From: Symbiodinium sp. CCMP2592
Lineage: Eukaryota; Sar; Dinophyceae; Suessiales; Symbiodiniaceae
NCBI GenBank assembly: GCA_905221615.1
Contig: CAJNDT010004558.1
Coordinates: forward strand, 248,001-312,000
DNA length: 64,000 nucleotides
Direction of reading: 5' to 3'
Below the pieces are notes generated by a model, which saw nothing but the letters and a program-made list of their open reading frames with translations, was not told where the DNA came from and searched no databases. The position numbers and the translations under genes are program-made. Below, in pieces: positions 1 to 11,521 of this stretch. The first letter of the stretch is position 1; each line of letters starts with the position of its first letter.

Positions 1-578
1 TAGCCCTAGACCCTTTCAGACTCAGACATCGTACTACATATTGTCTGAGTGTGAGCGCCGGAGCCGCTGAGAGGCAGCTCATCCTTGATTCGGTCGAGCC
101 CCTGGCGAACTTGGCCACTGCGGTCGGTACCGGAGGCTGGGTCCCAAGCCTTTTGCCAGAGTTCAGGGCTTTGGGTTGGGGGCCTATAGAGCTTGTGGTT
201 CGGGGCCTCGGGGTTTAGGAAACCCTAAGCCCCTAAACCCCTGAACCCTACCAAACCCTAAAAGCCTAAGCCCCTAAACCCCTGAACCCCTAAACCCCTA
301 AACCCCTAAGCCCCTAAACCTTGATCCCTTTCTCAGCTGGGCGGGTAGGAGAAAAGGGCCTTAAAACCCCTGCAAAATCGGAGTCCTGAGCCGGCAGGCC
401 TCCGAGCCCAAACTCCGAAAGCTCCATTCGGGGGTTCCTTAAAGGGATCTATAATGACTATAATGAATCTATAAGGGTACCGTAAAGGGATCTATAAGGG
501 TAGGTACCTTAAAGGAATCCTACAAGGGTGGGTACCTTACAGGGATCTACAAGGGGTCTCAAAAGGGTTTAGGGATTT

Positions 579-680
579 GGAGTTTCCGAATATTCGGGGT
601 ACCTGTTTTGGGGGGTCCTTATAATAAGGATCCTAGTATTTAGGGTGCTAGATTAGGGTCCCTATTTTCGGAAGCTCCCA
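579..680. repeat. Palindromic element, family A (copy 1)
   Basis: About 102 bp with inverted ends GGAGTTTCCGAA / TTCGGAAGCTCC and an internal GGATCC-containing core. It is shared with copies at 4238, 9598, 32203, 34751 and 37273. It has no coding capacity and resembles a MITE. Confidence 0.75.
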
Positions 681-2040
681 TGTAGGGTTCAGGGTTTAGG
701 TGTTCAGGGTTAAGGGTTTAGGGACTTAAGGCTGGCTCTGGACCAGATTTGGTCAACTTGAGTTTATTTTCAGCTCTTCGCGTTTCGGTGTTGTATGGTA
801 TCTTTGAAAGCCGTACCCCAAATCCTGAGCCGTGCCCCACAAGCAAGTAGAACCATGTTTGAGCTGTGTCCTGCTCTCGGAGGACACTCCGTCCGAGCGT
901 CTCCGTTGCTTCAGAAGACTCCTTCAATGCTTTAGGGTTCTTCCCTAAACCCTGGACCCTACCCCTTTCAAGGGTTCTTGAAAGGGTTCCCTTCCAGGTT
1001 ATTTGAAAGCTCCCTGGAAGGGCTCCCCAAAGCGGTTTTACTCAGTTGTTTGAGACGATGGCTGTAGCGACTCTACTACCTGAAAATTCATAACTGGTTA
1101 CAAGTAGGGTTACATCAGGAGGACAAAATTTTGACCTACTGTGCCTTTCTTGTCTTAAGACGTCTTGCGGAGTATCGGAGTGCCGCGAAGTGCAAATTGC
1201 GTGGCCTGGCCAGCGGAGTTGTTTTATACCCCGTTTTGAAATTATGCTACTTTAATGTTCGGAGGAGTATCCCGTGGGTCCTGTTCGTGTTAGGGTTTTT
1301 AAAGGGGGGATGGGGGCCTGTGGTCGACGAAGCAACGAATAGGTCAAACTTTCGTCCTACCGCAGTATAAGTAGGCAAACTATACTTATAACTTATAGCT
1401 TATTCTAACCCCAATTAACGGACTTATAACCCGACTTACATCTACCCCTAGGGTCCCAACCCAAAGCCCAAGACCCCAGGCCAGGAATCAGAAGTATCAC
1501 CCTGATCAAGAAACCCTAGATACAGCTACTGGGGTCGATATAAAACAGATAAATGCATATCTACATATATGTTTCTTTTTGTGCCTGCCTGCTTGTGTGT
1601 ACAAATTCTCTGTTACTATGGTATGGGGCGATTTTTCGGCGCCTTATGGCGCTATACTTTACTCCGCTCTGCTCTACTCTGCTGAACTATCTTACACCAT
1701 GCGACATTCTGCTAAAAACGACGCTTTGCCATACTATAAGATGCTTCGCCAAACTGTACAGTTCTATACGAGACTATACGACTCTGGGCTTTGCAATGCG
1801 GTATGATAGACGACGCTTGAGGAGCATTCATTAAGACAGCTTAGGAAGGGGTTGGATTCAGGATTTTGGGGTCTAGGTTTCCGGGATTTAGGGTCACTCG
1901 AACCTTCTTATCCATCCAAGACCCTATACTACGGAAAGAACCTAGTGAATCCCTCATATAGAGCCGTTCGACCCTTGCAGTAACCGTTCAAAGAGCTCGT
2001 ACAGGAAGTCCCTTCGATGGCTTCTAAGGCCACGTAGTAT

Positions 2041-2245
2041 GTAACTAGTAGTATGTAGGTTATAAGTAGGGTTATAATTGGGGTAACTCCATTTAGGGTA
2101 GATATATCCGTACTTATAACCTACTTACTAAGTCCCCTGGGCCTCTAAGTAACCCTAATCCCCCTTATAGAACCCTTAAAGATCCCTTTTAAGGAGCCCC
2201 TTAAGGAACCTTACTACTTACTAAGTCCCCTGGGCCTCCGAGCAG
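2041..2245. repeat. Palindromic element, family G (copy 1)
   Basis: It carries GTTATAAGTAGGG and the complementary CTTATAACCTACTTACTAAG, with CCCCTGGGCCTC tails. The right part (CTTACTAAGTCCCCTGGGCC) is present twice. The same sequence forms the intron at 36155-36461 and recurs at 47331-47537. Confidence 0.7.
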
Positions 2246-2561
2246 GCATCCTGGATGTTGAGGGCTTGGTCTCTGCTGCGGAGTCCTATGCCCTGCTCCT
2301 TGGAAATGCCTTAAGCCTACGGCTTCTGCTTAAAAGGGTGCCATGAGAGTAGAAGGTTTTTTTGCAAAATTAGGTTTCCCAATCGAGCTCGATAGAGGGG
2401 TCCTTTCACAAGGGTTCCATCATGGTAGAACCCTACAACCCCTCTTAAACCACTAAACCCTAAATCTGAATACCACCACACCACAGACCCGACCCTACTT
2501 GCGGGGTTCGAAGATTCATCGTTATAAAGGCTCCTATGTCCCATGGTGCACCCGTGCCCTT

Positions 2562-2655
2562 CCATGCCGAAATGACAGCGTGCAGGAGCGAAACCTTCTC
2601 CGAAGCAGTCGGAAAAAAAGGATCTCGGACCTCATGTCCTGAAGCTTCCAAGACC
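2562..2655 (-). CDS. Candidate coding exon, unidentified
   Basis: On the minus strand an open stretch reads VRDPFFPTASEKVSLLHAVI and then SAWKGTG. It begins near a CAG/GAG acceptor at the right and ends at a GTGCAC donor at the left. It could be a further exon of the minus gene at 3038-3405, but the phase could not be matched with certainty. No family is recognised. Confidence 0.3.
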
Positions 2656-2703
2656 CCCATTCCCTAAATGCGAAAGCCCCCAAACCGGTAGCCAGCGACA
2701 GCT

Positions 2704-2794
2704 ACCCGTAGGCCCCGAAGTAGTTCCATTTGGGGTTCATATCTAGAATCCTATGAGGTCATCCTAAACAGGAACTACTAGGGGCCTATGGCTA
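2704..2794. repeat. Palindromic element, family F (copy 1)
   Basis: The ends are ACCCGTAGGCCCCGAAGTAG and CTACTAGGGGCCTATGG, an imperfect inverted repeat of about 25 bp. Related copies lie at 18183-18339 and 25248-25339. Confidence 0.65.
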
Positions 2795-3037
2795 GTGCAA
2801 GGTTTTGGCTCCTCCCGGAGGGAGGGAACAAGTCGGCTACAGTGGTCGCCTCTTGCCTTGCGATCCCCGGAGAGCCCAATTTAACCGAGGTTCAGGGTTT
2901 AGGGTTGCAACAAAGGTTCGTGAATATCTAGCAAGATCCCCTGATGTACTTTTTCGCTAATGTCAGTGGTTCTTTATATGTTTGTACGCAGGGGTTTAGG
3001 AAGAGTGACTGGTTAACGTTGTCCCACCCTTCGTCAC

Positions 3038-3405
3038 CCCGCCCCTCCGAACCGAAACTCGCAACCCGAAGTGTTCCTCGTGGCTGATTGGATGGCTGAT
3101 TGGATACTAGGATGCCCAGTAGTACCACGTTCCACAAAAGTGACCGCATACCAAAAAGGGAGCGCTGTTTTATTCCTAGGTTACTGGGTATCCTAGGATG
3201 GAGCTACGGGTTCAAAGAGGGTTTTCCTCGAGACTTTCTCCACTCATGCCGTGCCCTGACCCTTTAAAGGGAACTCCAGAAAGTTGGAATATGGTTTCAG
3301 GGTAGGATACCCTATAATTTACCATAAAGGGTTTAGGATAATCATATTCCAACTTTCTGGCTTTTACTGTAATCCCTCAGAGGCCTTGAAAACTCCCTCA
3401 TGCCT
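3038..3405 (-). CDS. Three consecutive exons of an unidentified gene, introns are palindromic elements
   Basis: Minus-strand exons are 3368-3405, 3208-3261 and 3038-3106. Donors are GTAAAA, GTAGCT and GTGACG; acceptors are CTAG, AAAG and CCTAG. The phases join correctly (0/2, 2/2, 2/2). The deduced peptide runs RHEGVFKASEGLQVRARHEW, RKSRGKPSLNP, then IQSAIQSATRNTSGC and EFRFGGAG. The first intron (3262-3367) is exactly a family-C palindrome and the second (3107-3207) exactly a family-E palindrome. No domain is recognised and both gene ends are missing. Compatible phase across two introns supports a real gene, but the fragment is short. Confidence 0.5.
3107..3207. repeat. Introner-like palindrome, family E (copy 1)
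   Basis: Inverted ends CTAGGATGCCCAGTAGTAC / CAGTAACCTAGGAATA...CCTAGGATG surround a core with AAAAAGGGAGC. On the minus strand it fills the intron between the exons ending at 3208 and starting at 3106, and it supplies the CATCCTAG acceptor. A second copy is at 39491-39605. Confidence 0.65.
3262..3367. repeat. Introner-like palindrome, family C (copy 1)
   Basis: Inverted ends CCAGAAAGTTGGAATATG / CATATTCCAACTTTCTGG. On the minus strand the element starts GTAAAAGCC, a splice donor, and ends TTTAAAG, an acceptor. Removing exactly this segment restores an open frame. Other copies are at 19194-19297 and 30517-30616. Confidence 0.75.
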
Positions 3406-3826
3406 CTAGCACTTTACACAGGACGACTGATTAATGACACCCATCCTTTCATAAGAACTTCCTGTGAAGCCTCATATTGCTTTCTGGACAGAGAGGGATG
3501 ATTTTAGTCAGCGGTCTACTTGGATGCTAAGCTTTTGATTGAGTGTTCAGGGATTCAAGACAAAGAACGGGTCCTAACTCTAAACCCTAAAGTTAAACCC
3601 TAAACCCTAACCAACAGGACCCTTACAGTAAACCTGAAGCCGTAGTTTGAGGTTGAGGATGTAGGGTCCGGGCTGTTTCTCCTGAGCAGCTGGCCTTCCT
3701 GAGATCTGCCTGTCTTCAGCATGCCAGGCATAAGTCTACAGTAGAAGCCAAACCAGTTTTATGGTTAGGATCCTAGAAAAGAGATTTTGGTTAACCAAAA
3801 AAAGGAACTACAATGGAGACTAGAGC

Positions 3827-3945
3827 TACAGTAGAAGCCAAAAAGTTGGAAACCCAATAGCCTCGATCCTTAAGACTAACGTATAGGGAATCCCAGCACT
3901 ATTTGGCCTGAATCCGGTTTCCAACTTTATGGGGTTTACTGTCAG
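3827..3945. repeat. Palindromic element, family D (copy 1)
   Basis: It begins ACAGTAGAAGCC, has inverted segments AGTTGGAAACC / GGTTTCCAACTTTATGG and ends GGGGTTTACTGTCAG. The GTAGAAG and CAG ends fit splice sites. It is the same family as 35419-35530 and 41050-41170. A partial start of the same sequence (CTACAGTAGAAGCCAAAC) lies just upstream at about 3738. Confidence 0.7.
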
Positions 3946-4237
3946 AAAGCACTTCTTGCAACACAGCGGTACTAGCGAGTAGTTTCGAACTCGAATACTA
4001 TTCCCGGGGGGGTGCCTTATTCGTTATACCGTTCCCAAATCCTGCTCGGAATGAGTGCGGCCCTTATGATAAAAGCCTCTGAAAGGCGAGCTATGAACCT
4101 GGAACCGTAAGCCTTGTATTACTAACCATTGGTATTGGAGGAGCTAAGGAGCCAGGGATGATGATAATCCCTATTAAATAAGGAGCTAAAGAGCCAGAGG
4201 AACCCCAAAACCACTGGTTAGATTACCTGGTATAGTA

Positions 4238-4340
4238 TGGGAGTTTCCGACAATAGGGGTATCTTATGTAGGGGTCTTTCTAGTAAGGATCCTACCATTT
4301 TAGCGTACTACCTTAGGGTCCCCCATTTTCGGAAACCCCC
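4238..4340. repeat. Palindromic element, family A (copy 2)
   Basis: GGGAGTTTCCGACAATAGGG at the left pairs with CCCCCATTTTCGGAAACCCC at the right. About 103 bp. Confidence 0.75.
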
Positions 4341-4748
4341 GTAGAAGGCCCTAAAGACTGTAAGACCCTAAAGCCTAAGCCTGCGGAACGACAATTGAAT
4401 AGCATATGACCAGAGTTTGGCTTCTTAGGCCCGTGTATTATTCGACACCAAAAACCACGGGTAGGCTGCGAACACAGCTGTACCAAACAATGATAAGACC
4501 CATACACCCGACAAGCCCTAACGGCTCCACTTGCAAGCCTTTCAATCCCAACAGTCCTAAAACCCTCCGCCCTAAACTCTTAAACCCAAAACAACTCTCA
4601 AACCCAAAACCCGTTAGTGAAAAAGAAGGCCCTAGGAATGGCTAAGCCCTGAACCCTGCCTTGCTGTGCCGAGAGTAGTCGGCAAAAGTGAGTCCAAGTT
4701 GCAGGAATCAGAACCCTCGAATCAAGGCTAAGCCCCCCGCTTTGCCAG

Positions 4749-4823
4749 GTCACCGTCCCGGCACAAAGCACCGTGCAGGTATCCGTTCAGATTCTGGGCG
4801 CAACAGTTTCTATTGAGGGGCCC
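4749..4823 (+). CDS. Candidate exon of a beta-rich protein
   Basis: A strong acceptor (CGCTTTGCCAG) is followed by 25 in-phase codons starting VTVPAQSTVQVSVQILGATV. The stretch ends before GCAAGG, a GC-type donor of the kind dinoflagellates use. Alternating hydrophobic residues suggest beta strands of a surface domain. No partner exon is certain; the next secure plus-strand gene starts at 6955. Unidentified. Confidence 0.45.
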
Positions 4824-5119
4824 GCAAGGAGGGACAGTTTCGAGGGATTGAGGATTCGCGGTCGTTCAGAGGGTAGTGCGGGAACGTAGACGTTTGGGGT
4901 GGGGTTCGCAGATAGCGGATAGAACCCAGAACAGTTTGCGATCTGTTGCAGTGAACGGTTTAAGGTTGAGGGTTTAGGGCTTGGAGTAATTATTGTCCTT
5001 TCGCTGTGGCTTTAACTAACTGCTTGCGGCATTTGTGCATACGGCAAAAGCAACTCATCACTGATCACTCAGAATGAAGCAGGTTGAGAAGTATGGAAGC
5101 CCGCAGCAGAAGTAGAACT

Positions 5120-5395
<276 letters not shown>

Positions 5396-6675
5396 TTTAG
5401 AGGTAGTCGCGTACTCTTGTAGTCCATATGTCTTATGTTTTTCCATATCAACATGTACCCCCAAATCCCTAGTCTCGTTAATGCGGCGGTCGCACACGTG
5501 TCAAGGAATTGGCAGGAAGATCCTTAGTCCTGATGCATAAACCCCTTTCTCTCATGGCCGTGACAAGGGTGATAGTAGGACTGTTTAAGCTATTGCACAA
5601 GGCGGGGGGCTATTAAACTCAAGGGTCTACATTAGAGCAAATCGCTCCTGCTCGATAAACATGGTCGGAACATCGAGCTCCAAAGTGGCAGCAACCCCGC
5701 CTATCCTAATTGTCCTAGTACTCAACCCGCATATACTTAGACCTGAAAGCTGGAGGGGGACGGGGAGGGGAACACCATAAACCCTAAACCCTACAGCCTT
5801 GAATCCAGGCCCAAACCCCAAACCCGACACCTGAATTTTTATTTTGTGGGGTATTCGAACCCTTACCGACCTCCAAGCCGCAGTGTTGGTGGCAGCTTAT
5901 GTTTTAAGGTTGAGGGCTCTGGTGTTGCGGGGATTTAGGGCGATAGAGTTTTGAGGGCGGTCGTCATGTGAGGTTTGTGAGGCTGGAGGGCTCTGGCTTT
6001 TTTGGGGGTTTTGTCGTGGCCGCAGGGTCTTCGGGCTAGAGCCCTAAACCCTACCTTAACGCTAAATAACCTCCCTTTATTAGGGTTCGTTATGGTGATT
6101 TCCTTATATAAGGCCTTGAAAAGGTAGGATCTTCCGGGTTAAGGTAAAGCCAGAGAGGCACTTTACTTCGTGTCACGCCGACCTGCACCTAGCAGACCTC
6201 ACCTGGCGTAGACGCGTTGTGAGAGCGTAAACCCTAAACCCAAAAGCCAGTGAAAGGATGTTAGGGCCGTAGGGCTGTAAGGTTCTATTACGCCCTAAAC
6301 CCTAATCAAAACAACCCCTGAGCCCTTAAACGTAAATCTCTAAAACCCTAAAACCCTTAAACCCCTGAACTTCGAAACCCCTAGAACCCTTAAAGTCGAA
6401 ACCCCTAGAACCCTTAAAGTCGAAACCCCTAGAACCCTTAAAGTCGAAACCCCTAGAACCCTTAAAGTCGAAACCCCTAAAACCCTGAACCAGAGCAGAC
6501 GACTTTCAGGATTTTATCGTCGCTTTGCAGCCAGGCTCCAGCTCTGGAGGCTGAAGCCTCGCTCCCCCCAAACCCTACCTGGGTCCCATCGAACGCCTTC
6601 CTTTAGGATTTACTATAAAAAGTGATTCCTTTAGAAGGGTTCTTGAAAGGGTTCCTTTAAAGGGTAGTATAGTGG

Positions 6676-6778
6676 AGGGCCTTAAATAATTACCTATACT
6701 TGGTGATTCCTTGTTATAATTAGAGTATAATGGGTTCCAAAGCCCCATTCTCTAATTATCAAGGCCCCTATAATACTA
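6676..6778. repeat. Palindromic element, family M (copy 1)
   Basis: TATAGTGGAGGGCCTTAAATAATTA is matched in inverse by TAATTATCAAGGCCCCTATAATA. It contains the shared core AGTATAATGGGTTCCAAAGCC. A related copy is at 15178-15282. Confidence 0.65.
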
Positions 6779-6954
6779 CTACAGAAAGGATGCTGAACCG
6801 GACCCTCATTTAGCCCTACCAGGCCCTTGGAACCTTCCTTTTAAGGGTTCCCCTATTATGATTTCCCTAATTCAGGTCCTTAAGAGCATAGGTCGGTCAT
6901 TTTAGGGTCCACAGGTAAACCCTAAGCCTTCGAAGTTTGTGAAATCCTTGTTCC

Positions 6955-9900
6955 ATGGCACCACTGCTATTCCTGGGGCTTCTCTGGCTGAGTCGCTGCG
7001 GGGCCTTGCGCAGTTCTGTCCAGTCCCGGCTCGAGGCAGGAGAGGAGACCAAGCTTCGTTTCCTTTAGGGCCCTTTACAGGGGGTACAAAACCCTAAGCC
7101 CTAAACCCTAAACCCTAAACCCCAAACCCCAAACCCCAAACCCTAAACCCTTCATTCGTTTAGGGCCTGCCAGGGGCCTTTTGTTGGATAACCCATATTC
7201 ATTTTTTTTTTCGGAAGGGGAGGGGCATTTTGAAGGTTTCGTGTTCTTTCCTGCAAGGCTTGGTTAGGGAGTCAACCAGAGTCTGGGGGTTCAGGGTCTA
7301 CAGAATGGAGTTCTCGTACAGGCGAAAGGGGTCCACAACAGGGCTCATGGAAGGGGGAATTCTTAAGCCACGCTGCCCTGTAAACCTCTTTTCACGAATC
7401 CACGTGTAATTGCCCCAACTCGTTGAATCCCTCAGCGCCGTATGAATCCCAAATTCAATACCCTAACCCCTAAGCCCTAAACGGTGAAGCCAGGCAAGCT
7501 GTGGAACCGCACGTTTGCAGACCGCGGCTAAGGTGATTGGGATCGAGGCAGGGGCTTTCGGGCATGTTGGGTTTCAAAGGCTTTAGGATTCTAGGGTTTT
7601 GGGGTTTAATTAGGGTTTAGGGCTTATAGGGTTTAGGGTTTATGTAGGCCTACCAGGCATCCTTGCAAGCAAGCCTGCAGCGAAAGAGTTTATTTAGTTC
7701 TTAGCCCCAAGCCCTAGAACCCTTAAGCCCTAACATCCTAAAAGCCCTTCCCCCCCTTCGAGCATCGATATAGAACCCTCTCTGGTGATACCTTTGGCAG
7801 AACCCTTCTTAAGAGCCTTGTGGTTGTACCTTTAGCCGAACCCTTGCAAGAACCTGTGAAGAAACCTTTACGGTCCTTGAATAGAGGTCGACGGATCCTT
7901 TGATGTCGGCCAGCTGGCCGAGGCAGTGAACCAGCCCAGGAATGAAACTTGGTGGCTTTTGGAAAAGGTTGCTACATAAATCCCCATAGACTTATAACCG
8001 ACCTACTAAGTCACCTAGGCCTTAAGCAGCCGTAAGATTCCTGCATAACGAACCATTAGTAGTAGAGTAGGCAACTTTTAAGCTTTTTTGGGTAGTATAG
8101 CCCCTATATGAACCCTATATAACCAGAAAGATTAACCTTCAGTTCCCCATGATACCCGACAAGTAGGTAAAGGTGCCTAACAGGGTTCCTTCAAGCTTTG
8201 TTGAGGGCTCCTTAAAGGTGTGTCGAACTTTTCTTTGATTAATCTCTGAACGTTTTGCGTTCTGTTTCCGCAGCAGAGCCCTGGAGGCCCAAGTAAGCAC
8301 ATACTCCCCCGATTGCTAAGCCACAGATCTACTGTACGAAGCCCAAGTACCTGATCACCGGTGCCCTAAGACCTAAACGGCCCCAAAATAATATGGAACC
8401 CCCGAACTAGTATCGGTAATCGTTTAGGCCCCTTTTTTTTTTTCGAGCCCTATTACAGATCCCTTATAGACCCATTTAAGGATCCCTTTAAAGCCTTTTC
8501 TGTTTCCTCGGCTTTTGAGGGGAAGCAAGGATCTCTGGGATCTGATGCAGAAGATGGACCTCCGAGAGCGGAACTCCCTGGTCGACTTCTGCAGGGCCCT
8601 TGGCCCTAAACCCTTATAGCAACACACTAAACCCTTTCGCTGTTTTAAATCCAAAAAGATTTATAAGCCCTAGACTTTTCAAGCAGGAAGCTGAACCCCA
8701 GACTTTTGGCATTGTAGAAACTTTTAAATCTTAAACCCTATACTAAAGTACTAAGCACTAACACCATTCCTTTTTCATTAAAAAGAGTTCAAAATCCTAA
8801 ACTCTACACCCCACCATGATAAAATAAGCTGAACCGTAAACCCTGAACCACAAGCCTCTGCAAGGCAGCGATGGCTTCCATGCGCCACATCCTGGGCCAA
8901 GAGGCTCCCTTGCCTGACACGTAGAGGTACTTGGAAACACTTTCTGGTTTAAGGCTTAGGGTTCAGGGTTTAGGGTTTAGGGTTTAGGGTTTAAGGTTCA
9001 GGGTTTAGGGTTTAGGGTTTAGGGTTACTATAAAACCCCTGGAAAAATAGCTACTTTTTGCAGCGGTGCCAAGTTCGGTAAAGGACATGGCATGCCTTGA
9101 CCACGGGTGCCACAAGGAGGTGAGTATTTCTTTCGATGACTTGGCGAAACTCCCCCTTGTGCCACCACCGCCAGAACTGGATTACATCAAGGACCCGCAA
9201 GGAGCCGAGGTGGTAAAAGCAAGGAAGCTTCAGAAGCCGGAGATATCAGGAATGTCAGAGGCAGTGCGAAGGTCAAAGAAGTCTACTGAGGACTTGTTGC
9301 GACATGTTACCCAACGTCTCTTTCAAGTTACTTAGTGGCTGAATCAATACACTTTATATTTTTGGGTTGTATTGTTATGTAATTCCCCCTACACAGATCT
9401 GAAAGTGTACACTTTCTTTTGGGCTTCTGAACTCCGCAACCAAGGTTATTCTCCTTCCTTCGATCTCAGACATGGAAGAAGCTGGGTAGGCCTTTGGGAC
9501 ACTTTATACTTCCTCTTATGTGGCCTAACAGGTTCTTCTTCTACGAATCATCTTTCACGAATATTTTTCAGAAAGGCTTAAGAACCTAAACCCTGAATGG
9601 GAGTTTCCGAAAATGAGGGTACTTCATTTTGGGATCCTTAGAATAAGGATCCTACTACTTGGGGTACTATATTAGGGTCCCCATTTTCGGAAACTCCCAA
9701 ATCAACCCAGGAAGACTCCAATACCTCTGTCTTGCAGACCTATGCCGATCCCAAATTCGCTTCGGACGGCTATGAGGTGGGGGAGAAGATCCGGGTTTGG
9801 GCTTTAATGCCTTATAATGGGTGACGCAGGATTTTGTCCATCAGCCGTAGTGTTTAGAGGTTAGGGGATTAAAGTTTGGGTTTCATGAGGTCAGGGAGAA

Positions 9901-11521
9901 GAACAAGGAGAATTTCCTGGAAGGCGCCGGAGTGGCCACGAAGTACCTGGAAGTCGCCACGAATTTCTTCCAATCCCATGGTCTCTTCCCAGGGAGGGTG
10001 GATGTCATCTTCAGGCAATGGTTCAAGTCTGATACTGTGCCAGTGAAAAGAATGGTAGCAGATCACCTGGGCAATATCCTGGAAGTATTGCAGAACCTGC
10101 GGGTACACGGAGATAGCATCGGTGAATCTATTGAGTGCAACGAGAGCTCTGCCGCTTATGTGTCCACCTACTGTGACTTCAACGTCAGTGCTTCTGGGTT
10201 CTTGTTGAGGAGTGTTTTCTAAATTACCATTATAGGCATCTACAGTAAGTAATATGGTTTCCTTACCATGGTAACTTACATTAAACTCCTTAACAAGAAC
10301 CCAGGCTTTGCCAAGCGTCTCGGAAGATCCCTGTGGAGAGCGTTACCCGAAGCCCTTCGAAGTCGCTGGTCGCTATGTGGTTCATGTTTGTCCACCAACT
10401 TGGAAGCAGAACGTCACTAGGTGGCCATTCGGGGGAAACGTTTTAACTTCTGTTTATGGTTTCTATAGAGGTACCTATTCATAAATTCTTTTCAGAGCCC
10501 CAAAACTACAACCCAGGTCATCTTTCATGCGGGCAACTTAGTCCATGAGTCATCGCACCACTTTGGAACCGTGGACTTCGCGTACGGTATGACGGGCTGC
10601 ATGGCTCTGGACCAAAGCAAAGCCCTCTCCAACGCGGACACGTGGCCAGGCAAACTACCAAGACAGGTTTGAACGTCAGGTTTCTGTCTCAGGATAGTTT
10701 CGGGCGGGCGGGGAGCATCGCTAGCTTATATACTAACTCTTTGGCTTATGATGTTGGATGTTGCCCTTAAGCCCCTGAAAGCCAAGTACTAGGATCCGAC
10801 TGAAATCCTGTCAAAGTCCCAGGTTTTCGATGGTGGCTGGGCTTGTTCTTGGTGGAGGGTTGTGGGTTCTTCTGTCTGGTTCTTAGCAGGGACCGGGGAA
10901 TGGGTTAGTGGGATTATTACAGGGACTCTTGGGGGTTATCATGGGGATCCATTTCCCCATTACAAGCTAAGCACCAGACAGTCTCAGGAAAGCTATATTC
11001 CTTGAGCTTCCTCCTTATCGGTGCACTTGCACCGTGGAATGTCCACCCAAATCCTAGTCTAAGTACCAAAGACCCCTACATTGTAGAAACCTTAAAGAGT
11101 CCTCATGGATGCCTTTTGGAGGGTCTTGGTGCAGTGACCCAAGCTCCCAGCGAACATCCCTAATCATTTAGGCCCATTCCTAAGCTCATTCCGGACCGTA
11201 AGCCCTAAGCCCTAAACCCTTGAACCATAACCCTAAGTCCTTAAGCCCCTAAGCCCTAATAGACCATTAAATTTCTAAACGATAAACCCGCAAAAACCCC
11301 TCACCCCTGAGCCCCTACACTCCGAAGCCCAAAACCTGAGGTACATCTATTTCGTTCAGCACCTCTATGCCATGATCCGGGATGAGGCATGGACCAGCTA
11401 TCGGGGCCTGACCTCGGGCGACCGTGGTGTGCACGAATCGAAATATGCCCTTCCAGAGAAGAAGCCGCAACCTGCGCCGGACCTTAGCTGGCGTGACTAC
11501 TTGGACATCTTCGTGAGATAG
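6955..11521 (+). CDS. Secreted M35-type (aspzincin) metallopeptidase, nine exons
   Basis: Nine exons join without a phase error: 6955-7017, 7887-7967, 8530-8595, 8865-8920, 9074-9326, 9738-9794, 9890-10183, 10305-10412, 10496-10666, plus the terminal exon 11360-11521 (TAG), giving about 436 codons. Exon 1 encodes a signal peptide (MAPLLFLGLLWLSRCGA). The catalytic exon carries HESSH at about residues 343-347, followed by GTVDFAYG (Asp about 353) and LSNAD. HExxH plus GTxDxxYG is the zinc signature of the M35 deuterolysin/peptidyl-Lys endopeptidase clan, and the upstream FRQWF and Cys-containing segments fit the same fold. Only two residues separate HESSH from the GT motif, fewer than in typical family members. 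The exon-1 donor could instead be at 7058. One exon ends at a GC donor (8596). Probable secreted or lysosomal protease. Confidence 0.75.
7088..7150. repeat. Telomere-like (CCCTAAA)n block
   Basis: About eight CCCTAAA/CCCCAAA units inside the first intron of the metallopeptidase gene. Confidence 0.9.
8057..8170. repeat. Palindromic element, family H (copy 1)
   Basis: It starts AGTAGTAGAGTAGGCAAC and ends CCATGATACCCGACAAGTAG. The internal inverted segment is TTTTTGGGTAGTATAG / CCAGAAAGATTAACC. Other copies are at 13669, 40511 and 45496. It lies in an intron of the metallopeptidase gene. Confidence 0.7.
8950..9027. repeat. Telomere-like (TTTAGGG)n block within a 153-bp intron
   Basis: About ten TTTAGGG-like units fill half of the intron at 8921-9073 of the metallopeptidase gene. 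Confidence 0.9.
9598..9699. repeat. Palindromic element, family A (copy 3)
   Basis: TGGGAGTTTCCGAAAAT and ATTTTCGGAAACTCCCA are perfect 17-bp inverted ends. It lies inside the intron 9327-9737 of the metallopeptidase gene. Confidence 0.85.
10184..10304. repeat. Introner-like palindrome forming a whole intron, family N
   Basis: The 121-nt intron starts GTCAGTGCTT. Its inverted repeat CTGGGTTCTTGTTGAGGAGT / ACTCCTTAACAAGAACCCAG has one mismatch over 20 bp, and the right end is itself the CAG acceptor. Excision joins two phase-0 metallopeptidase exons. Confidence 0.8.

Larger units (their letters stand above)
1..2560. other. Intron-like/intergenic DNA with telomere-like motifs and possible exons
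   Basis: This stretch is dominated by CCCTAAA/TTTAGGG-like short motifs and AT-rich intronic sequence. Possible exons are weak. On +, about 48-125 has an open frame reading AGAAERQLILDSVEPLANLA. On -, about 858-926 has ESSEATETLGRSVLREQDTA ending at a possible GT donor. On +, about 2237-2330 (GILDVEGLVSAAESYALLLG) follows the end of a family-G palindrome. No complete gene can be assembled. Confidence 0.3.

Noticed and set aside
8270-8290. Micro-exon between CCGCAG and GTAAGC at about 8271-8305
   Set aside because: The signals are good, but 19 nt would break the otherwise perfect phase of the metallopeptidase exons on either side.
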